From Gemmatimonadota bacterium (lineage in GTDB: Bacteria; Gemmatimonadota; Gemmatimonadetes; Gemmatimonadales; Gemmatimonadaceae): a DNA stretch of 64,000 bases. Both the position numbers and the translations under genes were made by a program. Location of the stretch: contig BJHH01000001.1 in NCBI GenBank assembly GCA_014192065.1, positions 620,001 to 684,000 of the forward strand, in the 5' to 3' direction. Positions within the stretch are counted from its first letter, which is position 1; every line of letters starts with the position of its first letter. A model generated the notes under the pieces. The model had not been told where the DNA came from. It worked only from the letters and a program-made list of their open reading frames with translations, and searched no databases. Below are positions 51,912 through 60,620 of this stretch, piece after piece.

Positions 51912-52265
51912 ATGCTGAACGAACGAGCGACCGAACTCGGCCGGATGATCGGCCAGACACCTGAGTACAAGGCGGTCAAGCGCGCTAGTGACACCCTCAA
52001 CGACGACAAGGAAGCGGTCGCGTTGCTGGAGACGATGGAGCGGCTGCGCCAGGAGGCGCAGCGTACGATTTCGAGCGGCGGCCAGCCAACTGCCGAGATG
52101 GAACAGCAGCTCGACACGCTGCTCGGGCAGATCCAGACGAATGGGACCTACCAACGGGTCATGGTCGCGAACGAGAACTTCGACAAGATCATGGTGCAGG
52201 TGAACCAGTGGATTCTCGAGGGTATCAAGAAGGGTGCCACGAGTTCCATCATCACACTGGGGTAG
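51912..52265 (+). CDS. YlbF/YmcA-family helical protein, 117 aa
   Basis: The all-helical sequence includes 'ATELGRMIGQTPEYKAVKRA', 'EAVALLETMERLRQEAQRTI' and 'NGTYQRVMVANENFDKIMVQ', the pattern of the YlbF/YmcA/YheA family. In Bacillus, YlbF, YmcA and YaaT form a complex that steers RNase Y-dependent mRNA processing and development; in other phyla the role is untested. Its place between prmC and tmk suggests a housekeeping function here. I am fairly sure of the family and not of the function. Confidence 0.8.
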   Translation: MLNERATELGRMIGQTPEYKAVKRASDTLNDDKEAVALLETMERLRQEAQRTISSGGQPTAEMEQQLDTLLGQIQTNGTYQRVMVANENFDKIMVQVNQWILEGIKKGATSSIITLG

Positions 52266-52272
52266 CACGCGA

Positions 52273-52950
52273 ATGACTGTCGCGGTCGGGCGGCTGGTCG
52301 TGTTCGAGGGGGTCGAGGGGGTCGGCAAGACCACCCAGCTCGACCGTCTCGTCGCGCGCCTCGCTGCCGCCGGAGTCAACGTCGCGCGCTTTCGCGAGCC
52401 GGGTGGCACGCCGGTGGGCGACCGTATCAGGCAGGTGCTGCTCGACCCAGGCACGTTGATGGACGCCCGCACCGAGGCGCTGTTGTTCATGGCATCGCGT
52501 GCCGAGCTGGTGGCGACCGCCGTGCGCCCCGCACTGGCCGCTGGCTCGATCGTCTTCCTCGACCGTTTCTTCCTTTCGACGTATGCCTATCAGGTCGACG
52601 GTCGAGGACTGCCCGAGCAGGATGTGCGCGCCGCAAACGCGACCGCCACGGGCGGCCTCATACCCGACCTGACGATCCTGTTCTCCTTGCCAGCCGGCCA
52701 AGGGCTCGCGCGCGCGAACCAGCGTGGCGCATCCGACCGCATGGAACGATCAGGCCAGCTGTTTCACGCACGTGTCGAAGCGGCCTTCTCGCGGTTCGCA
52801 ACGCCGGCCTGGCAGGGCGCGCACCCGGAAGCCGGTCGCCTAGTGTTGGTGGATGCGACGGGAAGTGCCGACACCGTGGAGCAGCGGATTGCCGCGACGC
52901 TCGCGGATACGTTGCATGAGGTGCGCGCCGCGCTGGGGCGCGACGCGTGA
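52273..52950 (+). CDS. tmk: Thymidylate kinase, 225 aa
   Basis: The P-loop 'LVVFEGVEGVGKTTQLDRLV', the DR motif region 'VFLDRFFLSTYAYQVDGRGL' and the lid 'RMERSGQLFHARVEAAF' identify thymidylate kinase, which phosphorylates dTMP to dTDP. 'REPGGTPVGDRIRQVLL' is the dTMP-binding segment. It starts 7 nt after the ylbF-like gene and its stop overlaps the protease gene by 4 nt. Confidence 0.95.
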   Translation: MTVAVGRLVVFEGVEGVGKTTQLDRLVARLAAAGVNVARFREPGGTPVGDRIRQVLLDPGTLMDARTEALLFMASRAELVATAVRPALAAGSIVFLDRFFLSTYAYQVDGRGLPEQDVRAANATATGGLIPDLTILFSLPAGQGLARANQRGASDRMERSGQLFHARVEAAFSRFATPAWQGAHPEAGRLVLVDATGSADTVEQRIAATLADTLHEVRAALGRDA

Positions 52951-54551
52951 AATATTGGAAACAGATCCTTGCCGGCGCCGCCCTTGGGATTGGGTTGACC
53001 GGCGGAGCCGTGCTCATCTGGCGAGGCGTGCGGCACGAGGAGACTTCCCGCGCGCTGAGTGCGGCGCAGGGCCAGCAACTGCTTGAAGCCGTGATGCGCC
53101 GCATCGAGCACTCGTGGGTCGACTCGCTCTCGCTCGACGAGATCTACCGGCGAACGGCGCTCGGCCTCGTCGACGAACTCGACGATCCGAACTCCGAATA
53201 CCTGACGCCCGCCCGACTGAAGCGGCTGCGCGAGTCCACCACGGGCACCTACTCCGGCGTCGGCATGTCGCTCGACTCTCGTGACAGCTGGCTCGTCGTC
53301 ACCCACGTGCGGGTCGGCACGCCCGCCGAACGCGCGGGCATCGCGATTGGCGACCGGCTCGTCGAGATCAACGGACAGTCGATCCGTGGATGGACCCTCG
53401 CCGAGGCGATCACGGCGATTCGCGGTGACGTCGGTACCAAGTTCTCGTTGAGCATTCAGCGCGGCTCCACTTCGGCGCGGATCCCGCTGCAGATCGAGCG
53501 CCAGGAAATCCACGTAAGTGCCGTCACACGCGCGACCCGCATCGGCGAGGACATCGGCTATTTCCTCGTCTCGACCTTCAACGACTCCACCGCGCGTGAC
53601 GTCGAGCACACCGTGGATTCGCTCGTCACCGCTGGTGCGCACGGACTGATCATCGACGTGCGCGGCAATCCGGGCGGGCTGCTGTCGCAGGGCGTCGAAG
53701 TCGCGGACCTGTTCCTCGATAAGGGCGTGAAGATCGCGTCCACCAAGGGACGGCAGGCGACGGCGAACGCCGATTTCCTCGACAAGGCCGCGCAGCGATG
53801 GCCTGGGCGACCGATCATTGTGCTCGTCAATGGCAACACGGCGAGCGCCGCCGAGATATTCGCCGGAGCGCTGCAGGACAACGATCGCGCCGTGCTCGTC
53901 GGGCGCCAGACCTACGGCAAGGGCAGCGCGCAGACCGTGCTGCAGCTCGAGGATGGTGGTGGCCTCAAACTGACGAGCGCGCGCTGGTATACGCCGCTCG
54001 GCAGGAGTCTCGAGCGCGCACAGGTGCCCACGGGTGCCGACGACGACGATCCGGCCGACACCGTGCGGGCGACCTATCGGACCGGCAGTGGCCGGATGCT
54101 GACGGGGGGTGGCGGGATTCGGCCGGATATTGTATCCGGTGACAGTGCGCTCTCGCCGGCCGAGCGTGCTTGGGTGAAATCGGTGGGCGCGAAGGTGACG
54201 GAGTTTCGCCGGGCCCTCACGTCAGCGGCGGAGCGCGTGCACCGCGACGGGCGCATCCGGGACCCGTTGTTCATGGTGGACGCGCCGATGCGCGACCTGC
54301 TCTTTGCCGCGATGCGCGCGCGCGGCGTCGAGGTGCAGCGACCGATTTTCGACGATGTTCGCGAATCGATCGATCGGCTCCTCGGTCAAGAAATCGCACG
54401 GATCGCGTTTGGCATTCCCGGCGCGCAGCTTCGTGCGGTGCGAACCGATGCGGTCGTCGCCCAGGCCGCGGCACTGTTGCAGGGTGTCGAATCAGCAGAC
54501 GCGCTGGTCAAACGCGTGCCCAAGCCGACAGCGACCGCCAGCCGGATCTAG
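52947..54551 (+). CDS. S41-family C-terminal processing peptidase, 534 aa
   Basis: An N-terminal membrane anchor ('QILAGAALGIGLTGGAVLIW') leads into a PDZ domain ('TYSGVGMSLDSRDSWLVVTH', 'GIAIGDRLVEINGQSIRGWT') and the S41 core. The catalytic Ser300 is in 'VLVNGNTASAAEIFAGALQD' and the catalytic Lys325 in 'RQTYGKGSAQTVLQLEDGGG', 25 residues apart as in Tsp/CtpA. The C-terminal 150 residues are a helical extension unique to part of the family. It degrades or processes periplasmic proteins from their C-termini. The start is GTG, coupled to tmk. Confidence 0.92.
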   Translation: MKYWKQILAGAALGIGLTGGAVLIWRGVRHEETSRALSAAQGQQLLEAVMRRIEHSWVDSLSLDEIYRRTALGLVDELDDPNSEYLTPARLKRLRESTTGTYSGVGMSLDSRDSWLVVTHVRVGTPAERAGIAIGDRLVEINGQSIRGWTLAEAITAIRGDVGTKFSLSIQRGSTSARIPLQIERQEIHVSAVTRATRIGEDIGYFLVSTFNDSTARDVEHTVDSLVTAGAHGLIIDVRGNPGGLLSQGVEVADLFLDKGVKIASTKGRQATANADFLDKAAQRWPGRPIIVLVNGNTASAAEIFAGALQDNDRAVLVGRQTYGKGSAQTVLQLEDGGGLKLTSARWYTPLGRSLERAQVPTGADDDDPADTVRATYRTGSGRMLTGGGGIRPDIVSGDSALSPAERAWVKSVGAKVTEFRRALTSAAERVHRDGRIRDPLFMVDAPMRDLLFAAMRARGVEVQRPIFDDVRESIDRLLGQEIARIAFGIPGAQLRAVRTDAVVAQAAALLQGVESADALVKRVPKPTATASRI

Positions 54552-54557
54552 CAGCGT

Positions 54558-54582
54558 CCGGACGGGCGGATGCCCGTGCCGG
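54558..54582. terminator. Hairpin between convergent protease and lolA genes
   Basis: CCGG-A-CGGGC and GCCCG-TG-CCGG form an imperfect 9-bp stem around GGAT in the 36-nt gap. There is no U-tract; it is a possible bidirectional terminator on position alone. Confidence 0.4.
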
Positions 54583-54587
54583 CCTGG

Positions 54588-55295
54588 TTAGCGTGGCGGT
54601 TTGATGCCGCCCAGTAGCCCGGACGCGTCGAGCACTTTCACGCCGGCGGGCACGACGAACGTCAGCATCGCAGTCGGCAGTTCTCCGTCCGTGCGAACGT
54701 TGGTGAATCGGATGCGCCGGACAAGGCCGCTCAGTTCCACCGCCTCAAGTTGGCGCACGACGGCATTGTCGCGGTCAATCCAGAGCGTTGCCTTCGTGAA
54801 CGGCGCATTCGCTGCCTTGGGGGTCAACACGAACACGGACACCGCGTTGCCGCCGATCTCGCCCACGGGCCGTTCGGTCACGGCGTAGTTGGCGCGCGGG
54901 AGGGTGAGCAGGTTCGTGATCAGGTCGAGCTGTGCGCCCTGCGCGATGGGAAGCTTCAGGACCTGGCCGCGCGCCGAGCTGGGGAGGTAGACCCAGATCG
55001 CGGCGCCGTCGGCGACGATCGCATCGCCTGCCGGGTCGGTGAAGCGAAAGGCGAACTTCGACGGCCCCTGCTGCGCGAATTCTCCGCGCGCGGTCCGGCT
55101 TTGCCTGACGTCAGGGTTGGTGAGCGTCTGTTCGAAGTTGGCGCGAACCGGCCGGCCGGCCGAGAGCGTCTGCGCCGCGCGGTCGAGGAGCGAATCACCG
55201 GCGGTTGACTGCGCCGCCAGCGGGGTCAGGTACGCTGTGCAGGTGAGTGCGATCGCCACCAGCGCGACGCTCCGGCGCTGTAATCGTCCGTTCAC
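54588..55295 (-). CDS. lolA: Outer membrane lipoprotein carrier LolA, 235 aa
   Basis: A signal peptide ('[20 protein letters not shown]') is followed by the LolA fold: '[20 protein letters not shown]', '[20 protein letters not shown]', '[20 protein letters not shown]' and '[20 protein letters not shown]'. LolA carries lipoproteins from LolCDE through the periplasm to the outer membrane, which fits a diderm organism. The start is GTG and overlaps the stop of the DAHP synthase gene by 4 nt, an unusual partner with no known functional link. Confidence 0.85.
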   Translation of the reverse strand: MNGRLQRRSVALVAIALTCTAYLTPLAAQSTAGDSLLDRAAQTLSAGRPVRANFEQTLTNPDVRQSRTARGEFAQQGPSKFAFRFTDPAGDAIVADGAAIWVYLPSSARGQVLKLPIAQGAQLDLITNLLTLPRANYAVTERPVGEIGGNAVSVFVLTPKAANAPFTKATLWIDRDNAVVRQLEAVELSGLVRRIRFTNVRTDGELPTAMLTFVVPAGVKVLDASGLLGGIKPPR

Positions 55296-56332
55296 GCCGC
55301 TCCTGCTGGCGTACCGCTGACCTGACGGTCTACCGCTTCCGCGACACGCCGCAGCTGCCGCATCAGCTCAGTGAACTGATCCAGCGTCAGCGACTGCGCG
55401 CCGTCGCTCAGCGCGCGTTCGGGATGCGGATGCACTTCCACGATGAGGCCGTCGGCGCCGGCGGCGACGGCCGCGCGCGCCATCGGCGTCACCTTGTCGC
55501 GACGTCCCGTCCCGTGGCTCGGGTCAGCGACGATTGGCAAGTGCGAGAGACCGTGCACGACGGGAATGGCCGTGAGGTCGAACAGATTGCGGGCCGTGGC
55601 GTCGAAGCTCCGGAGGCCCCGTTCGCAGAGAATCACCTGCTGGTTACCTTCGCTCAGGATGTACTCGGCCGAGAGCAGTAGGTCTTCGATCGTCGCCGCC
55701 ATGCCGCGTTTGAGCAGCACCGGCTTGCCGATCCGCCCGACCGTCTTGAGCAGCGAGTAGTTCTGCATGTTGCGGGCGCCGATCTGGATCAGATCAGCCA
55801 CTTCGGCCACGAGGTGGGCGCCTTCGTCGTCCATCGCCTCCGTGACGATAGCCAGGCCCGTCTCCCGCTTGGCGAGCGCCAGCAGCTCAAGCCCCTGTTT
55901 TCCCATGCCCTGGAACGAGTAGGGCGAACTGCGTGGCTTGAACGCGCCGCCGCGCAACGCGACCGCTCCGGCCGCCTTCACACCGCGGGCCGCTTCGAGG
56001 ATCTGCGCTTCCGACTCCACCGAGCAGGGGCCGGCGATCACAGGAACCGCTGCGCCGCCGAAACTCACGCCCGGTGCGATGGTGACAATGGTGCCGTCCG
56101 ACTTCCATTCGCGCGACACCTGCTTGTACAGGTTCGAGACGTGGATGACCTGCGCGACGCCCGGCAGTTCAGCCACCAGCGAGCTGTCCACCCGCCGGTC
56201 ATTGCCGATCAGGCCGACCGTCGTGCGCGAGGACCCCGGCATGGCCACAGGGGTGTATCCCATGGTCCGGATCGTTTCACAGACCCGATCGATGTCAGCT
56301 TTTGTGGCAGTATTGGACATCACGACCAGCAT
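55292..56332 (-). CDS. aroF: DAHP synthase (type I-beta with N-terminal regulatory domain), 346 aa
   Basis: The N-terminal 70 residues ('[20 protein letters not shown]', '[10 protein letters not shown]'-like core) form the ferredoxin-like regulatory domain known from Thermotoga DAHP synthase. The catalytic barrel shows '[20 protein letters not shown]', '[20 protein letters not shown]', '[16 protein letters not shown]', '[20 protein letters not shown]' and '[19 protein letters not shown]'. It condenses PEP and erythrose 4-phosphate, the first step of aromatic amino-acid synthesis; the N-terminal domain usually mediates Tyr/Phe feedback. ATG 56332 has GGAGGG about 9 nt upstream. The gene is divergent from the beta-propeller protein and coupled to lolA. 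Confidence 0.93.
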   Translation of the reverse strand: MLVVMSNTATKADIDRVCETIRTMGYTPVAMPGSSRTTVGLIGNDRRVDSSLVAELPGVAQVIHVSNLYKQVSREWKSDGTIVTIAPGVSFGGAAVPVIAGPCSVESEAQILEAARGVKAAGAVALRGGAFKPRSSPYSFQGMGKQGLELLALAKRETGLAIVTEAMDDEGAHLVAEVADLIQIGARNMQNYSLLKTVGRIGKPVLLKRGMAATIEDLLLSAEYILSEGNQQVILCERGLRSFDATARNLFDLTAIPVVHGLSHLPIVADPSHGTGRRDKVTPMARAAVAAGADGLIVEVHPHPERALSDGAQSLTLDQFTELMRQLRRVAEAVDRQVSGTPAGAA

Positions 56333-56359
56333 ACGGCTTCGCCCTCCGGAGGAACCCGA

Positions 56360-56367
56360 AATATATT
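56360..56367. promoter_or_regulatory. Shared AT-rich -10 element between aroF and the beta-propeller gene
   Basis: The self-complementary AATATATT offers TATATT on both strands (56362-56367 plus, 56365-56360 minus). The distances are reasonable for both divergent genes: 35 nt to ATG 56403 and 27 nt to ATG 56332. No strong -35 is seen on either side. If both promoters use it, they would compete for polymerase. Confidence 0.5.
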
Positions 56368-56402
56368 CCAGCGCAGCGGTGAAACCCCACTCAGGGATAC
56401 CA

Positions 56403-59400
56403 ATGACCCGTGCGACCCGTCTTGCCTCATTCCTCGGCGCCGTGGGCCTTATTGCCCTCGCTGCCTCCCCCATGGCCGCCAGACTCCAGCAGCGCGCGAC
56501 GTACGAGAAGTCGCTCTGGGCTGGGCTCCGGTACCGCATGATCGGTCCGTCGCGTGGCGGTCGCGTCACGACCGTGACCGGTGTGCCCTCTCAGCCACGG
56601 ACCTTTTATATGGGGTCCACCGGCGGTGGCGTCTGGAAGACCGGCGATGCCGGCGCGACTTGGCAGAACATTTCCGACGGACAGATTCCGCTCGGTTCAA
56701 TGGGCGCCGTCGACGTCTCGCTCTCCAATCCGGACATCGTCTACGTCGGCACCGGGTCGTCCAAGATCCGGAGCAACGTTTCGATCGGACGGGGGATGTA
56801 CAAGTCCACCGATGCGGGGCGAACCTGGGCCTTCGCGGGACTGCGCGACGTTGGCCAGGTCGCGACGGTCCGCGTCAGTCCGACCAATCCTGACCTCGTG
56901 TTCGTCGCGGCGCTCGGCAACCCGTTTGCACCGAACAGGGCACGCGGGATCTACAAGAGCACGGACGGTGGCAAGAATTGGAAAAATGTCCTCTTCGTGA
57001 CCGACAGCACCGGCGCGGCCGACCTCGAGCTGCAGCCGGGCAATCCCAACGTCGTGTTTGCCGCCATGTGGCGTGGTCAGCGAAAGCCGTGGACCATTGT
57101 CAGCGGCGCACGTGAAGGGGGCATCTACAAGAGCGCCGACGGCGGCGAGAATTGGACGAAGCTGGGTGGGGGGTTGCCGAACCAGATCTTTGGGCGCGCC
57201 AATGTGGCGATCTCCAAGGCGATGCCGAACCGCATCTACGCGCTCATCGAGGCCAAGCCGGGCGGTGGACTCTATCGTTCCGAGGACGGCGGCGTGAGTT
57301 GGAACCTGATCAACGCCGCGCAGAACCTCTGGACACGTCCCTTCTACTACACGACCCTCGGCGTCGACCCGAACAACGCCGACGTCGTCTGGGTTGGAAA
57401 TGAAGGTTGGTTCAAGAGCATCGACGGCGGGAAGAGCTTTCGGAGCTCGCCCGTTCCGCATGGCGACAACCACGATGTCTGGATCAACCCGAACAATTCG
57501 GATCTGATGGTGCAGGCCAACGACGGCGGAGCGAACGTCTCGCAGGACGGCGGACGCACCTGGAGCCCGCAGTCCAACCAGCCGACCGCAGAACTGTACC
57601 AGGTGTACGTGGACAACCAGTTCCCATACCGCGCCTACGGGGCGCAGCAGGACAACAGCACCCTGATCGTCCCATCGGGGCCGACGGGCGCCGGCTACGG
57701 TGACGAATGGCGCAGCGGGCCGGGTTGCGAAACGGGGCCGATCATGCCGCATCCGACCAACCCCGACACCGTCTACGGTTCGTGCAAGGGGCAATTCAGC
57801 CGAAAGTCGATGCGCTCGGGCCAGGAGTGGCAGTCGTGGATTGGCGGAGAATCGCTCTATGGCAATGGCGGTGCAACGCTGATCTACCGTTTCCAGCGCG
57901 TCTCGCCAATGGAAATGTCGCCCTTCAACTCAAAGGTCATCTACTACGGTTCGCAGTACCTGCACCGCTCGTTGGACGAGGGTATTAGCTGGAAGAAGCT
58001 CAGCCCAGACCTGACGGCATTCCCACCGGGTGAGCCGCAGCTGTCGAGCGGCACGCCGATCACGATCGACGCGACCGGCGAAGAGATGTACAGCGTCGTG
58101 TATGCGATCCGTGAATCGCCGGTGCAGAAGGGCGTGATCTGGACGGGCGCGAACGACGGTCCGTTCTGGGTGACGCGTGACGACGGCAAGACGTGGACGA
58201 ACGTGACGCCCAAGGACCTGCCCCCGGGCGGCCGCGTGCAGAATATCGAGCCGAGTCCGCATCGCGCGGGCACGGCCTACTACGCGGTGTATCGCTACCT
58301 GCTCGGCGACTTCCAACCGTACATCTACCGCACCGACGACTTCGGCAAGACGTGGAAGCGACTGACCGATGGCACCAACGGCATTGCCGCAGACGAGCCG
58401 ACGCGGGTCGTGCGCGAAGATCCGAAGCGCGCGAAGCTGCTGTACGCCGGGACGGAGTTCGGGATGTACATCTCGTTCGACGACGGCGCGCACTGGCAGA
58501 GTTTCCAGCAGAACATGCCCAACACGCCCATCACCGACATCAAGGTCGTGAACAACGACCTGGTGATCTCCACGATGGGGCGCTCGTTTTGGGTGCTCGA
58601 CAATTTGACGCCGCTACACCAGCTGTCCGAGAAAGTGGCGACGGAGCCGATCACGCTCTTCAAGCCGCGCGAGGCCGTGCGCAACATCGCCGGTGGACGC
58701 GGTGGTGGGCGCGGCGGTGCGGGCGCGCAGTATCTCCCGGTTGGCGCGCAGATTGACTACAACCTGCTGTCGGTACCGGCCGGTGAATTGCGCTTCGATG
58801 TGCTGGATTCGGCTGGGCGAGTGATTCGCTCGATCTCCAGTGCCGCTGGCTCGGCGCCGCAACCGGTGGCGGAGGTGGCGCCGCCGGACGACGAAGATGG
58901 CGGTGGCGGCGGTCGCGGTGGCGGTGCGCCGGCGCGGCTTCCGAAGAGCGCGGGCATGAATCGATTCACGTGGGACCTCCGCTACCCCGGCTCGTGGCAG
59001 AGTGCCGCACGGCCCGAAGGCCCCAACGGCCCGCTCGCGCCACCGGGCAACTACACGGTGCGCCTCGTGTCCGGCACGACGACTCAGACGCAGCCACTCC
59101 GTCTGTCGGCCGACCCGCGGGCCACGCGCGACGGGATCTCGCTCGCCGATCAGAAGGCGATGTTCGCGCACAATATCCGAGTGAGAGACCTCGTGAGCGA
59201 GGCCAACCGAACGGTCGCGCGCGTGCGGGCGACTCAGGCACGGCTTCGGAATGCCACCGGCGCGGCGGCCGATACGCTCGCGAAGATCAACGACATCGCG
59301 AGCAAGTTGATCACGCCTTCGATCCGGTATAGCAAGCCGGAGCTACAGACGCACATCACCTATCTCGCCTCGATGACTGGGCAGGCCGACCAACGTGTCC

Positions 59401-59492
59401 CGAAGGATGCGGCCGACCGGCTCGTCGTGCTCAAGAAGCAACTCGACGACATCCATCAGCTGCTGTCGAAACTGCTTGGGCCCGCGATGTAA
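56403..59492 (+). CDS. Exported VPS10/BNR-type beta-propeller protein, 1029 aa
   Basis: A signal peptide ('[20 protein letters not shown]') is followed by 650-700 residues of BNR/Asp-box repeats: '[14 protein letters not shown]', '[14 protein letters not shown]', '[14 protein letters not shown]', '[14 protein letters not shown]', '[14 protein letters not shown]' and more, the pattern of sortilin/VPS10-like 10-bladed propellers. The C-terminal third has a Gly/Arg-rich linker ('[20 protein letters not shown]'), a beta domain with a second Gly-rich loop, a FlgD/FN3-like domain ('[20 protein letters not shown]') and a helical tail. Similar proteins, annotated as glycosyl hydrolase-like or sortilin-like, are numerous in this phylum; the catalytic activity is unproven. 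An AGGG lies 6 nt before the ATG. It ends before a 16-bp hairpin. Confidence 0.88.
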   Translation: MTRATRLASFLGAVGLIALAASPMAARLQQRATYEKSLWAGLRYRMIGPSRGGRVTTVTGVPSQPRTFYMGSTGGGVWKTGDAGATWQNISDGQIPLGSMGAVDVSLSNPDIVYVGTGSSKIRSNVSIGRGMYKSTDAGRTWAFAGLRDVGQVATVRVSPTNPDLVFVAALGNPFAPNRARGIYKSTDGGKNWKNVLFVTDSTGAADLELQPGNPNVVFAAMWRGQRKPWTIVSGAREGGIYKSADGGENWTKLGGGLPNQIFGRANVAISKAMPNRIYALIEAKPGGGLYRSEDGGVSWNLINAAQNLWTRPFYYTTLGVDPNNADVVWVGNEGWFKSIDGGKSFRSSPVPHGDNHDVWINPNNSDLMVQANDGGANVSQDGGRTWSPQSNQPTAELYQVYVDNQFPYRAYGAQQDNSTLIVPSGPTGAGYGDEWRSGPGCETGPIMPHPTNPDTVYGSCKGQFSRKSMRSGQEWQSWIGGESLYGNGGATLIYRFQRVSPMEMSPFNSKVIYYGSQYLHRSLDEGISWKKLSPDLTAFPPGEPQLSSGTPITIDATGEEMYSVVYAIRESPVQKGVIWTGANDGPFWVTRDDGKTWTNVTPKDLPPGGRVQNIEPSPHRAGTAYYAVYRYLLGDFQPYIYRTDDFGKTWKRLTDGTNGIAADEPTRVVREDPKRAKLLYAGTEFGMYISFDDGAHWQSFQQNMPNTPITDIKVVNNDLVISTMGRSFWVLDNLTPLHQLSEKVATEPITLFKPREAVRNIAGGRGGGRGGAGAQYLPVGAQIDYNLLSVPAGELRFDVLDSAGRVIRSISSAAGSAPQPVAEVAPPDDEDGGGGGRGGGAPARLPKSAGMNRFTWDLRYPGSWQSAARPEGPNGPLAPPGNYTVRLVSGTTTQTQPLRLSADPRATRDGISLADQKAMFAHNIRVRDLVSEANRTVARVRATQARLRNATGAAADTLAKINDIASKLITPSIRYSKPELQTHITYLASMTGQADQRVPKDAADRLVVLKKQLDDIHQLLSKLLGPAM

Positions 59493-59515
59493 CACCGTGC
59501 CGGGTCGAGAAGACG

Positions 59516-59555
59516 GCGCGGGCGCGGCGGGGTGAGATACCCGCCGCGCCCGCGC
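59516..59555. terminator. 16-bp perfect hairpin between convergent genes
   Basis: The arms 59516-59531 and 59540-59555 are exact complements around an 8-nt loop, in the 66-nt gap between the beta-propeller gene and the minus-strand FlgD-like gene. It is followed by TCGTT. It is a good candidate for a bidirectional terminator even though the U-tract is short. Confidence 0.7.
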
Positions 59556-59558
59556 TCG

Positions 59559-60620
59559 TTAGCGACCCCGGAAGAGTACTTTTTTGATGTTGGTGTAGCC
59601 GTCGCCTGTGAACCTGATCAGGTAGACACCCGGTCTGACCACGCGGCCCCGGTCGTCGGTGCCGTCCCAGCTCAGTCGCTCGTCGCAGCCCGTGTCGCTG
59701 CCAATCGTCGCGCGACCGTACCGCCCTGGCGGCAGTGTGCCGCCAAGCCCGCGGCCCGGCAGTATTCGCGCCACGCGATTGCCTCGAAGATCAAGAACTT
59801 CAAGCCTCACGTCGGACTGCTTCCGCAGGTCGAACCAGATGCACGTGGCGTTCAGCCGTTCGGTAGGGAACGGGGTGGGGAAGCTCTGGAACATCACGGT
59901 CGCGATCGGCGCGTTGGGGCTCGTGATCACGAAACTTGATGCACTCATCACGCGCACGGTGTCACCGGTGCCGGCGACTGCCGACACCGCCCAGCGATAG
60001 GACGTGTTGTACTCGAGGTCAACGAACGGACGGTATACCGTCTCCGAGAGCGTGGTGGTGAGGGCCGCGAGGCCATCGGAAGACCGCGAGATCACGATCG
60101 TATAGCGCCATGGTGCCACCGGCGACAGCAGGGCTGCTGAGGTCCAGAGGAATTCCGGTCGCGGCGAATCGACAGTCGAACCGTTCAGATTGTTCGGTGA
60201 AATCAGCGTAAGCCAGGGCGGACTCCGCCGGGGGCCATCGGCGTTCGAAATCACCGGTTGACCCTGCGCGGTGCGCGCGATGACGCGCCACCAGACGTTG
60301 ACCAGCGGGGGCAGCAGCCGCGGCACGACGATGGTGGCCGACGATCCCACGACGGTGGTGTCGGCCCATAGGGGCGCCGCGAAATCCGGCGAGAGCGCCA
60401 CCTGGAGTCGAAGCTGCAGCGGCAGGTCTGCTTGGGTGAATCCGGTCGCGGCGATGGTGAAGCGTGGTGTGCCTTCGCGAAGCAGCGCGCCGGCGGGACC
60501 GGTCACGGTGATGTCGCCAGACTGCGCGCTCGCCGTAGCCACCATCACGCAACCGACGATGGCGGTCGCGACGATTCTCCGCGGCGTACCGCTCGCGCCT
60601 ACGCGACCGCGCCGGAACAT
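59559..60620 (-). CDS. Secreted protein with FlgD-Ig-like C-terminal domain, 353 aa
   Basis: A signal peptide ('IVATAIVGCVMVATASAQ') is followed by two Ig/FN3-like domains ('RFTIAATGFTQADLPLQLRL', 'PRPEFLWTSAALLSPVAPWR', 'YNTSYRWAVSAVAGTGDTVR'). The C-terminal domain reads 'FQSFPTPFPTERLNATCIWF', 'VRLEVLDLRGNRVARILPGR', 'LSWDGTDDRGRVVRPGVYLI' and 'YTNIKKVLFRGR'. The last block is the FlgD-Ig fold, which in FCB bacteria commonly ends type IX-secreted and surface proteins. The ligand is unknown. Its ATG overlaps the smc stop by one base, so it is expressed with smc. Confidence 0.8.
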   Translation of the reverse strand: MFRRGRVGASGTPRRIVATAIVGCVMVATASAQSGDITVTGPAGALLREGTPRFTIAATGFTQADLPLQLRLQVALSPDFAAPLWADTTVVGSSATIVVPRLLPPLVNVWWRVIARTAQGQPVISNADGPRRSPPWLTLISPNNLNGSTVDSPRPEFLWTSAALLSPVAPWRYTIVISRSSDGLAALTTTLSETVYRPFVDLEYNTSYRWAVSAVAGTGDTVRVMSASSFVITSPNAPIATVMFQSFPTPFPTERLNATCIWFDLRKQSDVRLEVLDLRGNRVARILPGRGLGGTLPPGRYGRATIGSDTGCDERLSWDGTDDRGRVVRPGVYLIRFTGDGYTNIKKVLFRGR

